64,000 nucleotides of DNA from CAVUNY01 sp963768585. Lineage in GTDB: Bacteria > Chloroflexota > Anaerolineae > Anaerolineales > Anaerolineaceae. The notes beneath the pieces were generated by a model. That model was not told where the DNA came from and made no database searches. It saw only the letters and a program-made list of their open reading frames with translations. The translations under genes were made by a program, and so were the position numbers. Location: contig CAVYIF010000009.1 in assembly GCA_963768585.1 (NCBI GenBank), forward strand, positions 1 through 64,000, in the 5' to 3' direction. Positions 52,921-61,105 of the stretch are shown here, piece by piece. Positions within the stretch are counted from its first letter, which is position 1. Each line of letters begins with the position of its first letter.

Positions 52921-53004
52921 AAGAACCTGTCCGAAATTAATTCCAGGGTGTTTTTTTGCCCCACGAAATGGGGCAAAAAAACACCCTGAGACATTTTCCG
53001 GGCA
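52921..53004. repeat. Dispersed palindromic repeat, copy 2
   Basis: CAGGGTGTTTTTTTGCCCCA (52944-52963), loop CGAAA, and the perfect complement (52969-52988) form a 20-bp stem. Outer arms AAGAACCTGTCCGAAATTAA and ATTTTCCGGGCAG are imperfect inverted repeats of each other. It matches copy 1 (20276-20358) in reverse orientation along its whole length. Confidence 0.75.
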
Positions 53005-53017
53005 GATACTATACCTA

Positions 53018-53115
53018 TCCTGTATGGTGTACAAGCCCTATATATTGGCAGAAATTTGAGATGAAGGCTGCCGGTGCTCGTTGTGGATGACGCCCCGGCA
53101 CATTTTGTTCCCGTG
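53018..53115 (+). repeat. GTCGTGGATGAC-type intergenic repeat
   Basis: Aligned by eye with 41951-42060 and in part with 20660-20705. GCCGG and CCGGC flank the conserved core GTTGTGGATGAC and can pair. It lies between palindromic repeat copy 2 and promoter D. Confidence 0.5.
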
Positions 53116-53144
53116 CTGAATTTCTGCTTCTTTATCAAATAAAG

Positions 53145-53205
53145 CCCACTATCTCATCATTCTCTTCTATAATAAAGTTATCACTCATGGGCGAAGCAGT
53201 ACCTC
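53145..53205 (+). promoter_or_regulatory. Shared-type promoter D (GH13/aldolase operon)
   Basis: CCCACT (53145-53150), 17 bases and TATAAT (53168-53173), followed by AAAGTTATC as in promoter E. The downstream block is shorter (TGGGCGAAG then AGTACCTC) and lacks a clear GGAGTGAGG. Confidence 0.6.
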
Positions 53206-53228
53206 AATCTTTATTTAAGGATACTCAT

Positions 53229-54893
53229 ATGTTCAATTTGTTTCAGTCCCCCCCACAGAAAGTAGAACCCGAATTCCATAATCCTGAGTGGTTGAAAGAT
53301 GCGCTCATTTACGAAATATACCCACAATCGTACAACGACTCCAACGGCGATGGCATAGGCGACCTGCCAGGTATCATCGCCCGACTGGATTATATTCAAT
53401 CGCTGGGAGCAAACACCATCTGGCTCAACCCATGTTTTGAGTCTCCCTTTGGCGACGCCGGGTACGATGTTTCCGACTTTTACAAAGTCGCTCCGCGCTA
53501 CGGTACCAACGAAGACCTTCGGCGCCTCTTCGCAGAGGCTAAAAAACGTGGTCTGCGCGTCCTGCTCGACCTGGTTGCAGGGCATACTTCCATCGAATGT
53601 GAGTGGTTCAAGCAATCTCAGAAGCATGAACGCAATGCTTACTCGGATTGGTATATCTGGACCGGCAACCTTTTCAGCTTCTTTCGACCCGATCCACGCC
53701 ACCAATTCATTGCGGGGATGTCGGAACGGATGGGGGGCTATTTGCCCAATTTCTTCCCCTTCCAACCGGCTCTGAATTACGGTTTCGCCAACCCGGATCC
53801 CGATCAGCCCTGGCAGCAGCCGGTGGATGCCCCCGGTCCGCAGGCGGTGCGGGCCGAATTACGCAAGATCATGAAGTTCTGGCTGGATATGGGCGCTTCC
53901 GGATTCCGGGTGGATATGGCAGCCAGCCTGGTCAAGGATGACCCTGGCTCGCGCGCCACCATTCAACTGTGGCGAGAGGTCCGCGCCTGGTTGGACCAGG
54001 ACTACCCTGAAGCCGTGTTGGTCTCAGAATGGGGCCGTCCTGACCGCGCCCTCAAAGCCGGCTTTCATATCGATTTTTATCTGGGTTTCGCTGGGGCGGG
54101 ATTTAACGCCTTGTTTCGCAAACATCACGGGATGATGGGCTTCGGTGGGGGCGGATTCAGCTTCTTCGGCCGGGAGGGGCTGGGGAACATCATGGACTTC
54201 GTGCCAGAATACGAGCAGCGTCTGGCTGCCACCCGCGAAGCCGGATACATTTGCATGTTCTCCGGCAACCACGACACCCCCAATCGCCTGGGTGTGGGGC
54301 GTAATTTTGCGGACTTGAAAGTGGCTTATACCTTCTTGCTGACGATGCCGGGCGTGCCCAAGATTTATTACGGCGATGAGATTGGGATGGTTGGCGTCAA
54401 GGGTCTGCCATCCAAGGAGGGCGGTTATATGCGCACTGAGGCGCGCACCCCCATGCAGTGGGACCATGCCGCTAACGCCGGCTTCTCCACGGCCCCCGCC
54501 GGCCAGCTTTACCTTCCGGTCGAAAGTGACCTGGACAGCCGTACGGTTGCCGACCAGGAGGGCGATCCCGATTCGCTCCTCAACACTATCCGCACGCTGA
54601 CCGGGCTGCGCCATGCCCATCCGGCCCTGCATAACGACACCGAGTACCAGGTAGTGTATGCCCAACCAGGTCGTTATCCGTTCGCCTATTTACGCCAGGG
54701 CGAAGGCGAGTCGATCCTGGTGGTGGTCAACCCGGCTGACCGGGCGGTGGTGGTCGATCTGCCGGTGGATGTTCTGCCTTCTTCCCAAAAGGTTCCAGAA
54801 GTCTTGTGGGGTGTGGCGGATGGGTTGATCCGTCATTCGGGAGGTTGGAAAATCGCCTTGCCGGGCGTCAGTGCCGGAATTTACAAAATCTAA
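53229..54893 (+). CDS. GH13 alpha-amylase/alpha-glucosidase-family enzyme
   Basis: ATG 53229 with AAGGATACTC upstream is preferred to the upstream ATG 53187. The 554-residue protein has the GH13 barrel: DLVAGHTS (region I, with Gly in place of the usual Asn), GFRVDMA (nucleophile Asp), VSEWG (acid/base Glu) and SGNHDTPN (third acid). SNGDGIGDLPGI near the start is typical of oligo-1,6-glucosidase and trehalulose-type enzymes. There is no signal peptide. A C-terminal beta domain is present. Likely substrates are alpha-linked disaccharides or oligosaccharides. It shares an operon with a class II aldolase. Confidence 0.9.
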   Translation: MFNLFQSPPQKVEPEFHNPEWLKDALIYEIYPQSYNDSNGDGIGDLPGIIARLDYIQSLGANTIWLNPCFESPFGDAGYDVSDFYKVAPRYGTNEDLRRLFAEAKKRGLRVLLDLVAGHTSIECEWFKQSQKHERNAYSDWYIWTGNLFSFFRPDPRHQFIAGMSERMGGYLPNFFPFQPALNYGFANPDPDQPWQQPVDAPGPQAVRAELRKIMKFWLDMGASGFRVDMAASLVKDDPGSRATIQLWREVRAWLDQDYPEAVLVSEWGRPDRALKAGFHIDFYLGFAGAGFNALFRKHHGMMGFGGGGFSFFGREGLGNIMDFVPEYEQRLAATREAGYICMFSGNHDTPNRLGVGRNFADLKVAYTFLLTMPGVPKIYYGDEIGMVGVKGLPSKEGGYMRTEARTPMQWDHAANAGFSTAPAGQLYLPVESDLDSRTVADQEGDPDSLLNTIRTLTGLRHAHPALHNDTEYQVVYAQPGRYPFAYLRQGEGESILVVVNPADRAVVVDLPVDVLPSSQKVPEVLWGVADGLIRHSGGWKIALPGVSAGIYKI

Positions 54894-54902
54894 GGTGTTT
54901 TT

Positions 54903-55766
54903 TTGAAAAAAACGATCTATACCGCTCGAGATATTGAGGACCTTGTAAAAAACGGGACCACGTCTCTTTTTATTGGCGAATGTAATGTGGTTTTAACCGA
55001 CCTCGCGTATGAAAAAGCACACAGGTTGGGGCTAAAGTTACTCAAGGAAACAGCTGCCGCTGATTTGCCCGTTGGGCCTGTGAAGGATGATCCGGGCCGA
55101 AATCTATTAAATTTCACACCCGGGGCAACAGAACAAGAACTGCGTGATGCAATTGTTGAAACCGGAAAAATCGCATACCAAAGCGGCCTGATGGTATCAA
55201 ATGACGGGAATATTTCTGTCCGGATGGCTGGGGGGCAGGTATTAATCACACCGTCAGGCATATGCAAAGGACGGATGAAGCCGGGAGACCTGTTGGTTAT
55301 CGATTTGGAGGGTCGCCTGCTAAAGCCAGCGGAAGATCCTTCGTTAAAGCCCTCTTCAGAACAACCAATGCATCTTGAGGTATACCGGCAGCGTAAAGAT
55401 GTGCGCGCCGTGATCCATACGCATTTGATCTTTGCAAACGCCCTGGCGATCACGATTGGCAAGGTGAGGATGGATGTAATCCCCGAGGCAGCGGTGTCGT
55501 TCGGTGAAATTCCAATCACAGACTTCGCCATGCCTTCAACGATCCAGAATGCAGAGGCAATTCGGCACTTGATCGTCAACCACGATGTGCTGCTGATCCG
55601 CAATCACGGGAGCCTGACAGTCGGAAACCATCTGGCAGAGGCGCTTAACAACCTGGAGCGGCTGGAACACATTTCAAAAACATTAACTTTTGCCGAACTG
55701 CTCGGGAATATTCACGCCTTACCACCGGATATTATTGAAGCAATTACCCAAACTCACAGGGCGTAA
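54903..55766 (+). CDS. Class II aldolase/adducin-family protein with N-terminal extra domain
   Basis: The start is TTG 54903, ten bases after the GH13 stop. The 287-residue product has an N-terminal segment of about 55 residues (YTARDIEDLVKNGTTSLFIG, then VVLTDLAYEKAHRLGLKLL) that is not part of the aldolase fold. Its class II aldolase domain (about residues 75-285) has the zinc ligands in VIHTHLIFANALA and RNHGSL, the SSEQPMHLEVYR catalytic Glu region, and GNISVR at the phosphate site. Family members split fuculose- or rhamnulose-phosphates, or epimerise ribulose-phosphate. It should process a sugar phosphate downstream of the glucosidase. Confidence 0.85.
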   Translation: MKKTIYTARDIEDLVKNGTTSLFIGECNVVLTDLAYEKAHRLGLKLLKETAAADLPVGPVKDDPGRNLLNFTPGATEQELRDAIVETGKIAYQSGLMVSNDGNISVRMAGGQVLITPSGICKGRMKPGDLLVIDLEGRLLKPAEDPSLKPSSEQPMHLEVYRQRKDVRAVIHTHLIFANALAITIGKVRMDVIPEAAVSFGEIPITDFAMPSTIQNAEAIRHLIVNHDVLLIRNHGSLTVGNHLAEALNNLERLEHISKTLTFAELLGNIHALPPDIIEAITQTHRA

Positions 55767-55872
55767 ATCCACCTGCATGCTGTTGAACGGGAAGGACTGG
55801 CAGCATTACAGGAACTTTTCAGTTCGTTTAACATTCATAAATCCTGCCGGATGACTCGAATATCCAGTACAG

Positions 55873-56505
55873 CTAAATTTGTAGAACGCCCTTTAAGAAA
55901 TAAAAAATATTAATTTTCTTATACGCCAATAGCTGATTGTTTAAGGCAGTTTGTTCCCGAGTTAATTTATTTCTTTCTTTATACTGGGCAGCCAATGCTG
56001 CTTCCTGTTCGTTCTTTTTCTCTAAATAATACCGGTTCAACCGCTTAACCTCATTTCTATTCTGTTCGAGAACATTTCTATACCTGGTATGGATATTGCT
56101 TTTCCTCTGATCTGCCTCCGAGCTGGAATTCAAAATTTGATAGTTGAAATATGTCCGTTTACCTTCATATTTTGTTCGAATTTGAGCAGAAACCTCAGCG
56201 GATACTACTTTGGGGACGCTGAATTGATACTGCTGCGCTAAATTTCTTCGCCATTCCAATAATGACTTTGCTTTCGCAGGACCAATACCATTCACATGAA
56301 TATCCCCTTTTCCTTTAATAACAAGAAGTGCAATTTCACGATCATGCTGCTGAGGTACGGTTTGGTAATCTAATATTTCTGCGGCTGTGAATATTCCGGC
56401 ATCGAATAGATTTTTTTTAATTTCGGTCCCAATGCCATGAATAGATGCATCTGCAAGTTGGATGCTTGATAAATTGTTATTTATGGAATCTTCCTGGAGC
56501 GTTAA
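55873..56505 (-). pseudogene. Helix-hairpin-helix tail of the TerY-type kinase, in a shifted frame
   Basis: The frame continues the kinase after a one-base loss near 56500-56506. It reads SIQLADASIHGIGTEIKKNL, then FDAGIFTAAEILDYQTVPQQ, then GDIHVNGIGPAKAKSLLEWR (two HhH motifs), followed by a long coiled coil rich in Arg, Lys and Glu to 55873. HhH plus coiled coil is the usual C-terminal end of kinases in TerY-P triads. If the kinase really ends at 56477 this part is untranslated; an internal ATG gives a 140-residue product. Confidence 0.6.
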
Positions 56506-57961
56506 TTAGATTCCTTCTGAAATCATCCGCTTCTTCATAATTCAATAGGCGAATTTCATCATTTAGACTCTGCAGCTGCTTATTCGTTTCTACATCAACA
56601 CTCGCAATTTCATTCTTTTCTAATTGCGCGATTCGGTTGGCTCTCTGGTTAAAGGCTGCAATGAAACCTTGCTCTTCATTTGATATTTCGCCTATTTTTG
56701 TTTTTGTTTCGGCAATTCTGTGATCCAATTGGATCAAGTTTTCGCGTATATTCTTGTGTTTGGATAAAAGGCTTTGCTTTTCTTTTACTTTTGCATTTTG
56801 GTTGTAACGATAATATATGAAAGCAATACTTAACAATGGTTCTGAAATCATGAAAGACAGGAAAATAGTAGAATTTATTTCCCCTAAAACATAAAAGGCC
56901 AGAGTTACCAATAACGCGAGTACAAATACGGTTAAGCTTCTGCGTTCTACACTCAACTTCTCGGAAAACTCAAATTTGTTTACGTCAATATAATCCAGAA
57001 CCCATGACGGGACAGTTGATGCTGCGCCTTTATTCTCCACTCTGGATATGGGGATAGGCTTTCGCTCAAAACCAGAAATCGTATTGCTGTCCAGTTTTGG
57101 AACTTTGGGCAAATTTACACAAGCAATTAATTCTTGCAGAAAATAGACGATCTTTTTTAGCTCTGGGTTTTGCTGGTTTTCTAGAATTTTTAAACTATCA
57201 GAGGAATAGGGGTTATTAAAATCAGCTCTTCGGAATATCAGGTTTTCATCCCCACCATTTAAATTTGCCCAAAGAGAAGGATTTTGCGATAGGGCTTTTA
57301 AAGATAAATAGATTATCCACTCGGAAAATCGATCCAGATAAGGACCGAAATCTTTCTCGGATCGAATCGGGTGTTGGTAATTAGGATGGCCAATTTCATT
57401 GGACAACATGCCGTTGAGCCCAGGGACGTACATACCATCATAATCGACCAGTTTTATTTCCCCGCCGACAATAATGATATTTCCGTGCTGCAAATCTCCA
57501 TGGGCAATTGAATTCGCTTCTAGATTGTTAGCTAATCCAATAAATTTTTGGGAAAGGGATTGGATGGCAGCGGGATTGGTCAAGTTTTTCTCGATATAAG
57601 TAGATAATGATTCCCCGTTTATCCACGCCATCTTTAAAATTGGATACCATACACCTTTTACCTTAATGCCATTTCGCACATATTTAAATGGAACAAAATA
57701 AGGCGAATGCACCTTTTCTAAATATGAATTAATGTGTTGATAGCGTTTTTCTTGATCCGGAGTGTTTTTTAAGAAACATCGAATCGCCCATTTGGATGTT
57801 TGATAGGTCAAACCATATACGCAGGCGAAGTTTCCCGATATTGGCCGGGGAAGGCCCAGGTTGTCAAGGTCCAATTGACCGTCCCGTAATTCGTTATCAG
57901 CAAAGCATATTTTGGGACTTTGTATCGCCTCCTGATAATCCGTCATGATTGGCCAATACAT
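56477..57961 (-). CDS. Serine/threonine kinase of a TerY-P-type triad
   Basis: The 494-residue product has a kinase domain (about residues 35-270): glycine loop SGNFACVYGL, WAIRCFLK, catalytic HGDLQHGNIII and metal-binding KLVDYDGMYVP. The HGDLQHGN and DYDGM variants are typical of TerY-P kinases. Two membrane helices (about 345-395) precede a coiled coil. The frame stops just before an HhH region that continues in another frame. It is the third gene after TerY and PP2C genes. ATG 57961 has GAGG eight bases upstream. It should phosphorylate partner proteins, with PP2C reversing this. Confidence 0.85.
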   Translation of the reverse strand: MYWPIMTDYQEAIQSPKICFADNELRDGQLDLDNLGLPRPISGNFACVYGLTYQTSKWAIRCFLKNTPDQEKRYQHINSYLEKVHSPYFVPFKYVRNGIKVKGVWYPILKMAWINGESLSTYIEKNLTNPAAIQSLSQKFIGLANNLEANSIAHGDLQHGNIIIVGGEIKLVDYDGMYVPGLNGMLSNEIGHPNYQHPIRSEKDFGPYLDRFSEWIIYLSLKALSQNPSLWANLNGGDENLIFRRADFNNPYSSDSLKILENQQNPELKKIVYFLQELIACVNLPKVPKLDSNTISGFERKPIPISRVENKGAASTVPSWVLDYIDVNKFEFSEKLSVERRSLTVFVLALLVTLAFYVLGEINSTIFLSFMISEPLLSIAFIYYRYNQNAKVKEKQSLLSKHKNIRENLIQLDHRIAETKTKIGEISNEEQGFIAAFNQRANRIAQLEKNEIASVDVETNKQLQSLNDEIRLLNYEEADDFRRNLINAPGRFHK

Positions 57962-57970
57962 TATGAAACC

Positions 57971-58756
57971 TCAGGACTCTGATAACAATAAACTCATAAA
58001 AGTCACGTCATCATTTCTAATCTCATTTTTTTCTCGTAACTCGCCTATCCAATGGACGAACTCAGCCTCGCCTTTCATTAATAATTGCTGCAACAACAAC
58101 AAAGGTTGGCGGTTTATTTCGTGTTCTCGAAGAAACCAGGCGGATATTGCATCACTCATTAGTAAGAATTGATCACTGTCCACCCATGATCCTTCTATGC
58201 TTTTGCTTTTCTCTATTAAATTTGCATTGTGTATGGGGTTGCTTGAGATCAATGAAGGCCAGGTATTAAACGCTTCGGCATTTTGCATTGGAAAGCAGCA
58301 GATCAATTCGTTTTGCCTGATCTGGAAAAGGCAGGTGTCGCCAATTGCAGAGGCACTCCAGGTCTTATCGCCGCCTTCAGGCCCGTCAAAAATGGATAGG
58401 CCGATCAGCGTTGAAAATGCGCCATTTTCTAATCCGGGCTCTTCATACCATTGAATCGGTCGATTTTCTTCCCCCCTTTTTTTTATATATGCTTCCAAAA
58501 ATTCCTTCCATTTGGCTTCGGTTTGTGCAAAGAAGCTTGTCAGGTCACTTTCATGGTGTGGGTCATTGCAGTATTCCCTTACCAGAATATCAGCCCATTG
58601 ACCACTTAAAAACCCCTCGCTGGCTCCATCTGCCATTGCAGCACAAAACTTTTGACCTTCATATTCGCCAGAAATTGTAGGTTGGTACGCATCCTCGTAT
58701 TCATCTTCCGGATTTCCATTTTTTTGAGTACGAAATATTCTAATTTTGACATTCAT
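57971..58756 (-). CDS. PP2C-type protein phosphatase of the TerY-P triad
   Basis: The 261-residue protein (start ATG 58756; TTG 58771 possible) has PP2C-like motifs: EDAYQPT near the N-terminus, MADGASEGF (metal-binding DG), SAIGDTCLF (GD) and NDDVTFMSLLL at the C-terminus (metal-binding Asp). The pattern is of the short, divergent PP2Cs of TerY triads. It lies directly between the TerY and kinase genes; its stop is 9 bases before the kinase start. It should dephosphorylate kinase targets or TerY. Confidence 0.85.
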   Translation of the reverse strand: MNVKIRIFRTQKNGNPEDEYEDAYQPTISGEYEGQKFCAAMADGASEGFLSGQWADILVREYCNDPHHESDLTSFFAQTEAKWKEFLEAYIKKRGEENRPIQWYEEPGLENGAFSTLIGLSIFDGPEGGDKTWSASAIGDTCLFQIRQNELICCFPMQNAEAFNTWPSLISSNPIHNANLIEKSKSIEGSWVDSDQFLLMSDAISAWFLREHEINRQPLLLLQQLLMKGEAEFVHWIGELREKNEIRNDDVTFMSLLLSES

Positions 58757-58771
58757 ACTTAACTCAAGCAA

Positions 58772-59611
58772 TTATCTGAGATCGCTTACTTTCGTACCAA
58801 TATCGAGAAACTTGATCACAGCCACCATGTCTGCATTAAAAACAAAACCTTTCGTAAGATCCGACATCGTATATCCCATTTGTTGTGCGTAATTTCGCAT
58901 TACTTCGGGGAGAATGCTGGAACAGCGGAATAAAAGTCTGGCATGCTCGTCAGGGAGGTTTTCTTCATTATCCGGAAATTCAATTGGAGATGCTTTCTTA
59001 GAAGAGATATGAATGTTAAACAACAGCACATTGCCATCATTGGTCGACAACTGCTGGATAGATTGAGCAAGATTGCTGGGATCGCCGTCTGTAGATTCAC
59101 CGTCCGTTATATTGATCAAAATCGGCGGAAAACTTGTGGGGTGAGAGCCAATCCAGTTCTGGAGGATCGATTGTGCTTTCGACAACGCCTGGCACATCGG
59201 TGTGCCGTTATCCGCTACGGGGTCAAACCATATGGGGAATCTTATTGTCTGATTCACCAATCCCCCGGCGCCATCTTCTACCTGCTTCGTTCGTTCTTCG
59301 ATCCTGATTGGATTTTCCGCAACCTGGCTGATCGGGATCAACTCTCTATCCTTCAGAATTCCTCCAAATGCAGGGACAACCTTTTCCCCGTATCCTATGA
59401 CACCCACATCAAAGTAATCACGGATGCCTTCGGCTCTGGCACACTTAATTCCAAGATTCTGAAGAAGCCTGTTGATTGCATCAGCAACGCCAAAAGCTTT
59501 ATTTCGCTTGGTGTTGTCTCCACCGAATGGATCCGACATAGAGCCCGATTGATCGATTAAAAAAATGATACACGCCGGATTATTTCGACTTATTTGAGCA
59601 TTGTATGCCAT
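58772..59611 (-). CDS. TerY-like vWA-domain protein
   Basis: The 279-residue protein is a von Willebrand A domain with MIDAS motif DQSGSMS (residues about 18-24), a conserved Thr in ADNGTPM (about 130-136) and Asp in NITDGESTDGDPS (about 165-177). It matches the TerY group. In Ter/TerY-P systems it is a metal-binding scaffold, sometimes phosphorylated. The start ATG 59611 has GGAGG. It is the first gene of the triad, with a promoter 69-97 bases upstream. The triad's AT-rich codons contrast with the sugar genes on both sides, which suggests horizontal gain. Confidence 0.88.
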   Translation of the reverse strand: MAYNAQISRNNPACIIFLIDQSGSMSDPFGGDNTKRNKAFGVADAINRLLQNLGIKCARAEGIRDYFDVGVIGYGEKVVPAFGGILKDRELIPISQVAENPIRIEERTKQVEDGAGGLVNQTIRFPIWFDPVADNGTPMCQALSKAQSILQNWIGSHPTSFPPILINITDGESTDGDPSNLAQSIQQLSTNDGNVLLFNIHISSKKASPIEFPDNEENLPDEHARLLFRCSSILPEVMRNYAQQMGYTMSDLTKGFVFNADMVAVIKFLDIGTKVSDLR

Positions 59612-59679
59612 CGCTATTTCCTCCAGGAAAAATATTTTTGAAATGAAGAAAGGGCTTTACGCCAGAAATGCTAAAAATA

Positions 59680-59708
59680 ACTTTACAATAATTTTAGAGA
59701 ATTATCAA
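59680..59708 (-). promoter_or_regulatory. Promoter of the TerY triad
   Basis: TTGATA (59708-59703), a 17-base spacer and TAAAGT (59685-59680) on the minus strand, about 70 bases before the TerY ATG. Confidence 0.5.
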
Positions 59709-59891
59709 TCTTAACATGGTGAGAGGTAAGTACGCCTGTGTGGTGTTGTAAAAAACCCTATCCGTTTCTTTCCAGATCGGATATCCGGAGAGACATTTTT
59801 GCTTTGCGTTGCAAGATGCACACCTGTTGGGGGGCACACTATTGTTCATGGCTGTTCTGGTTTGTATGGTGCGTTACCTGCCATTTGAATA
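59709..59891. other. Intergenic region between the TerY and LacI promoters
   Basis: No gene is supported. It includes a perfect 10-bp palindrome, CGGATATCCG (59778-59787), of unknown use. Confidence 0.3.
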
Positions 59892-59941
59892 TTGACTCTT
59901 TTCTTGTTATGTTCTATTATGGAATAGCGTTGACGTCAACG
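59892..59941 (+). promoter_or_regulatory. LacI-gene promoter with overlapping operator
   Basis: TTGACT (59892-59897), a 17-base spacer and TATTAT (59915-59920) form a good promoter. The perfect 14-bp palindrome CGTTGACGTCAACG (59928-59941) covers the expected transcription start. It has the central CG and even symmetry typical of LacI-family operators, so autoregulation by the downstream gene is likely. Confidence 0.7.
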
Positions 59942-60011
59942 TTGGCGAACCACTTTTTCATACAAAACCGATGCTTCTTTTCGATTCGAGACCTTAAATC
60001 CAATTGGATTC

Positions 60012-61058
60012 ATGATGAACGCTACAATCCATGAAGTCGCCAAACGAGCCGGCGTGTCAACCAGGACGGTTTCGCGCGTGATGAATCGGCAGGGTGAAAT
60101 CAGTGAAGAAACACGCGCTCGCGTTCAGGCGGTGATTGATGAGTTGGGCTACCGGCCCAATATTTTGGCCCGCAGCCTGGTTAGCCAGCGCAGCAATATG
60201 CTTGGCGTGGTGACCTGGGGCCTGGACTATTATGCCCCATCACGGATTGTGGTTGGCATTGAACAACGCGCCAGTGAGTTGGGCTATTCCTTGTTCCTGA
60301 ACCTGATCTCCCACCCAACGGATTCAGACGCTGAAAACCTTTTGAATACACTGGCTGATCACCGCGTAGACGGCATTCTCTGGGCAATTCCCGAGGTTGG
60401 CGAGAACCACGAATGGATCCGGCGTATTTCTTTAGACAATCTTCCCCCCATTGTTTTTCTCAATTCGCAACCATACCCCGGCCTGGATTCCATAGCTATC
60501 GATAACCGCCTGGGAGCTGAACTGGCGACCCGGCATCTGATCGACCAGGGCCTGCGAAAGATTGGCCTGATCAAAGGTCCCCAGGGCTGGTGGGAAGCTG
60601 AGGAACGCTTTGCCGGTTGGCAGAGTGCGCTGGAGCGAGCCGGACTGGACGTCTCACCCCAACGAATTATCCAGTCTGAGTGGTCTATTGAAATGGGGGC
60701 GCAGGCCATGCAGCATTTATTAGAGCAAGCACCAGAGATCGAGGCAGTATTTGCCAGCAGCGATGATATTGCCCTGGGCGCGTTAAATGCTGCTGTAAAA
60801 GCGGGGCGGCGCATTCCGGAAAACCTGGCCCTGGTCGGTTTTGACAACATTCCACAATCTGCTTACTTTCAGCCGCCTTTGACCACCATCGACCAGCCGC
60901 TGTCCCGTACGGGCCGGGCAGCCGTCGATCTGCTCCTGGAACGAATTGAGAGCCGTCGATCTGCGAAAAAGCAGCCAGGCAGGGCTGTGAGTGCAAAAGC
61001 ACTCAAACTCGATCCCCGGCTGGTGGTGCGGGCCAGTTCGGACAAATCAGGAACCTGA
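60012..61058 (+). CDS. LacI-family transcriptional regulator
   Basis: The 348-residue protein has a LacI helix-turn-helix (residues about 5-24, IHEVAKRAGVSTRTVSRVMN), hinge helix YRPNILARSLVSQ, and a periplasmic-binding-type sugar domain (VDGILWAIPE, VFASSDDIALGALNA, VGFDNIP, TTIDQPL). The second ATG (60015) is equally possible. It heads an operon with a fucose-isomerase-like enzyme, a class II aldolase and a DUF4432 protein, so it should repress this operon until its sugar is present. The operator at 59928-59941 fits. Confidence 0.9.
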   Translation: MMNATIHEVAKRAGVSTRTVSRVMNRQGEISEETRARVQAVIDELGYRPNILARSLVSQRSNMLGVVTWGLDYYAPSRIVVGIEQRASELGYSLFLNLISHPTDSDAENLLNTLADHRVDGILWAIPEVGENHEWIRRISLDNLPPIVFLNSQPYPGLDSIAIDNRLGAELATRHLIDQGLRKIGLIKGPQGWWEAEERFAGWQSALERAGLDVSPQRIIQSEWSIEMGAQAMQHLLEQAPEIEAVFASSDDIALGALNAAVKAGRRIPENLALVGFDNIPQSAYFQPPLTTIDQPLSRTGRAAVDLLLERIESRRSAKKQPGRAVSAKALKLDPRLVVRASSDKSGT

Positions 61059-61105
61059 ACCGTTCAATCCATAATCTTGCCCATTTTCAAACCAAGGAGT
61101 CAATC

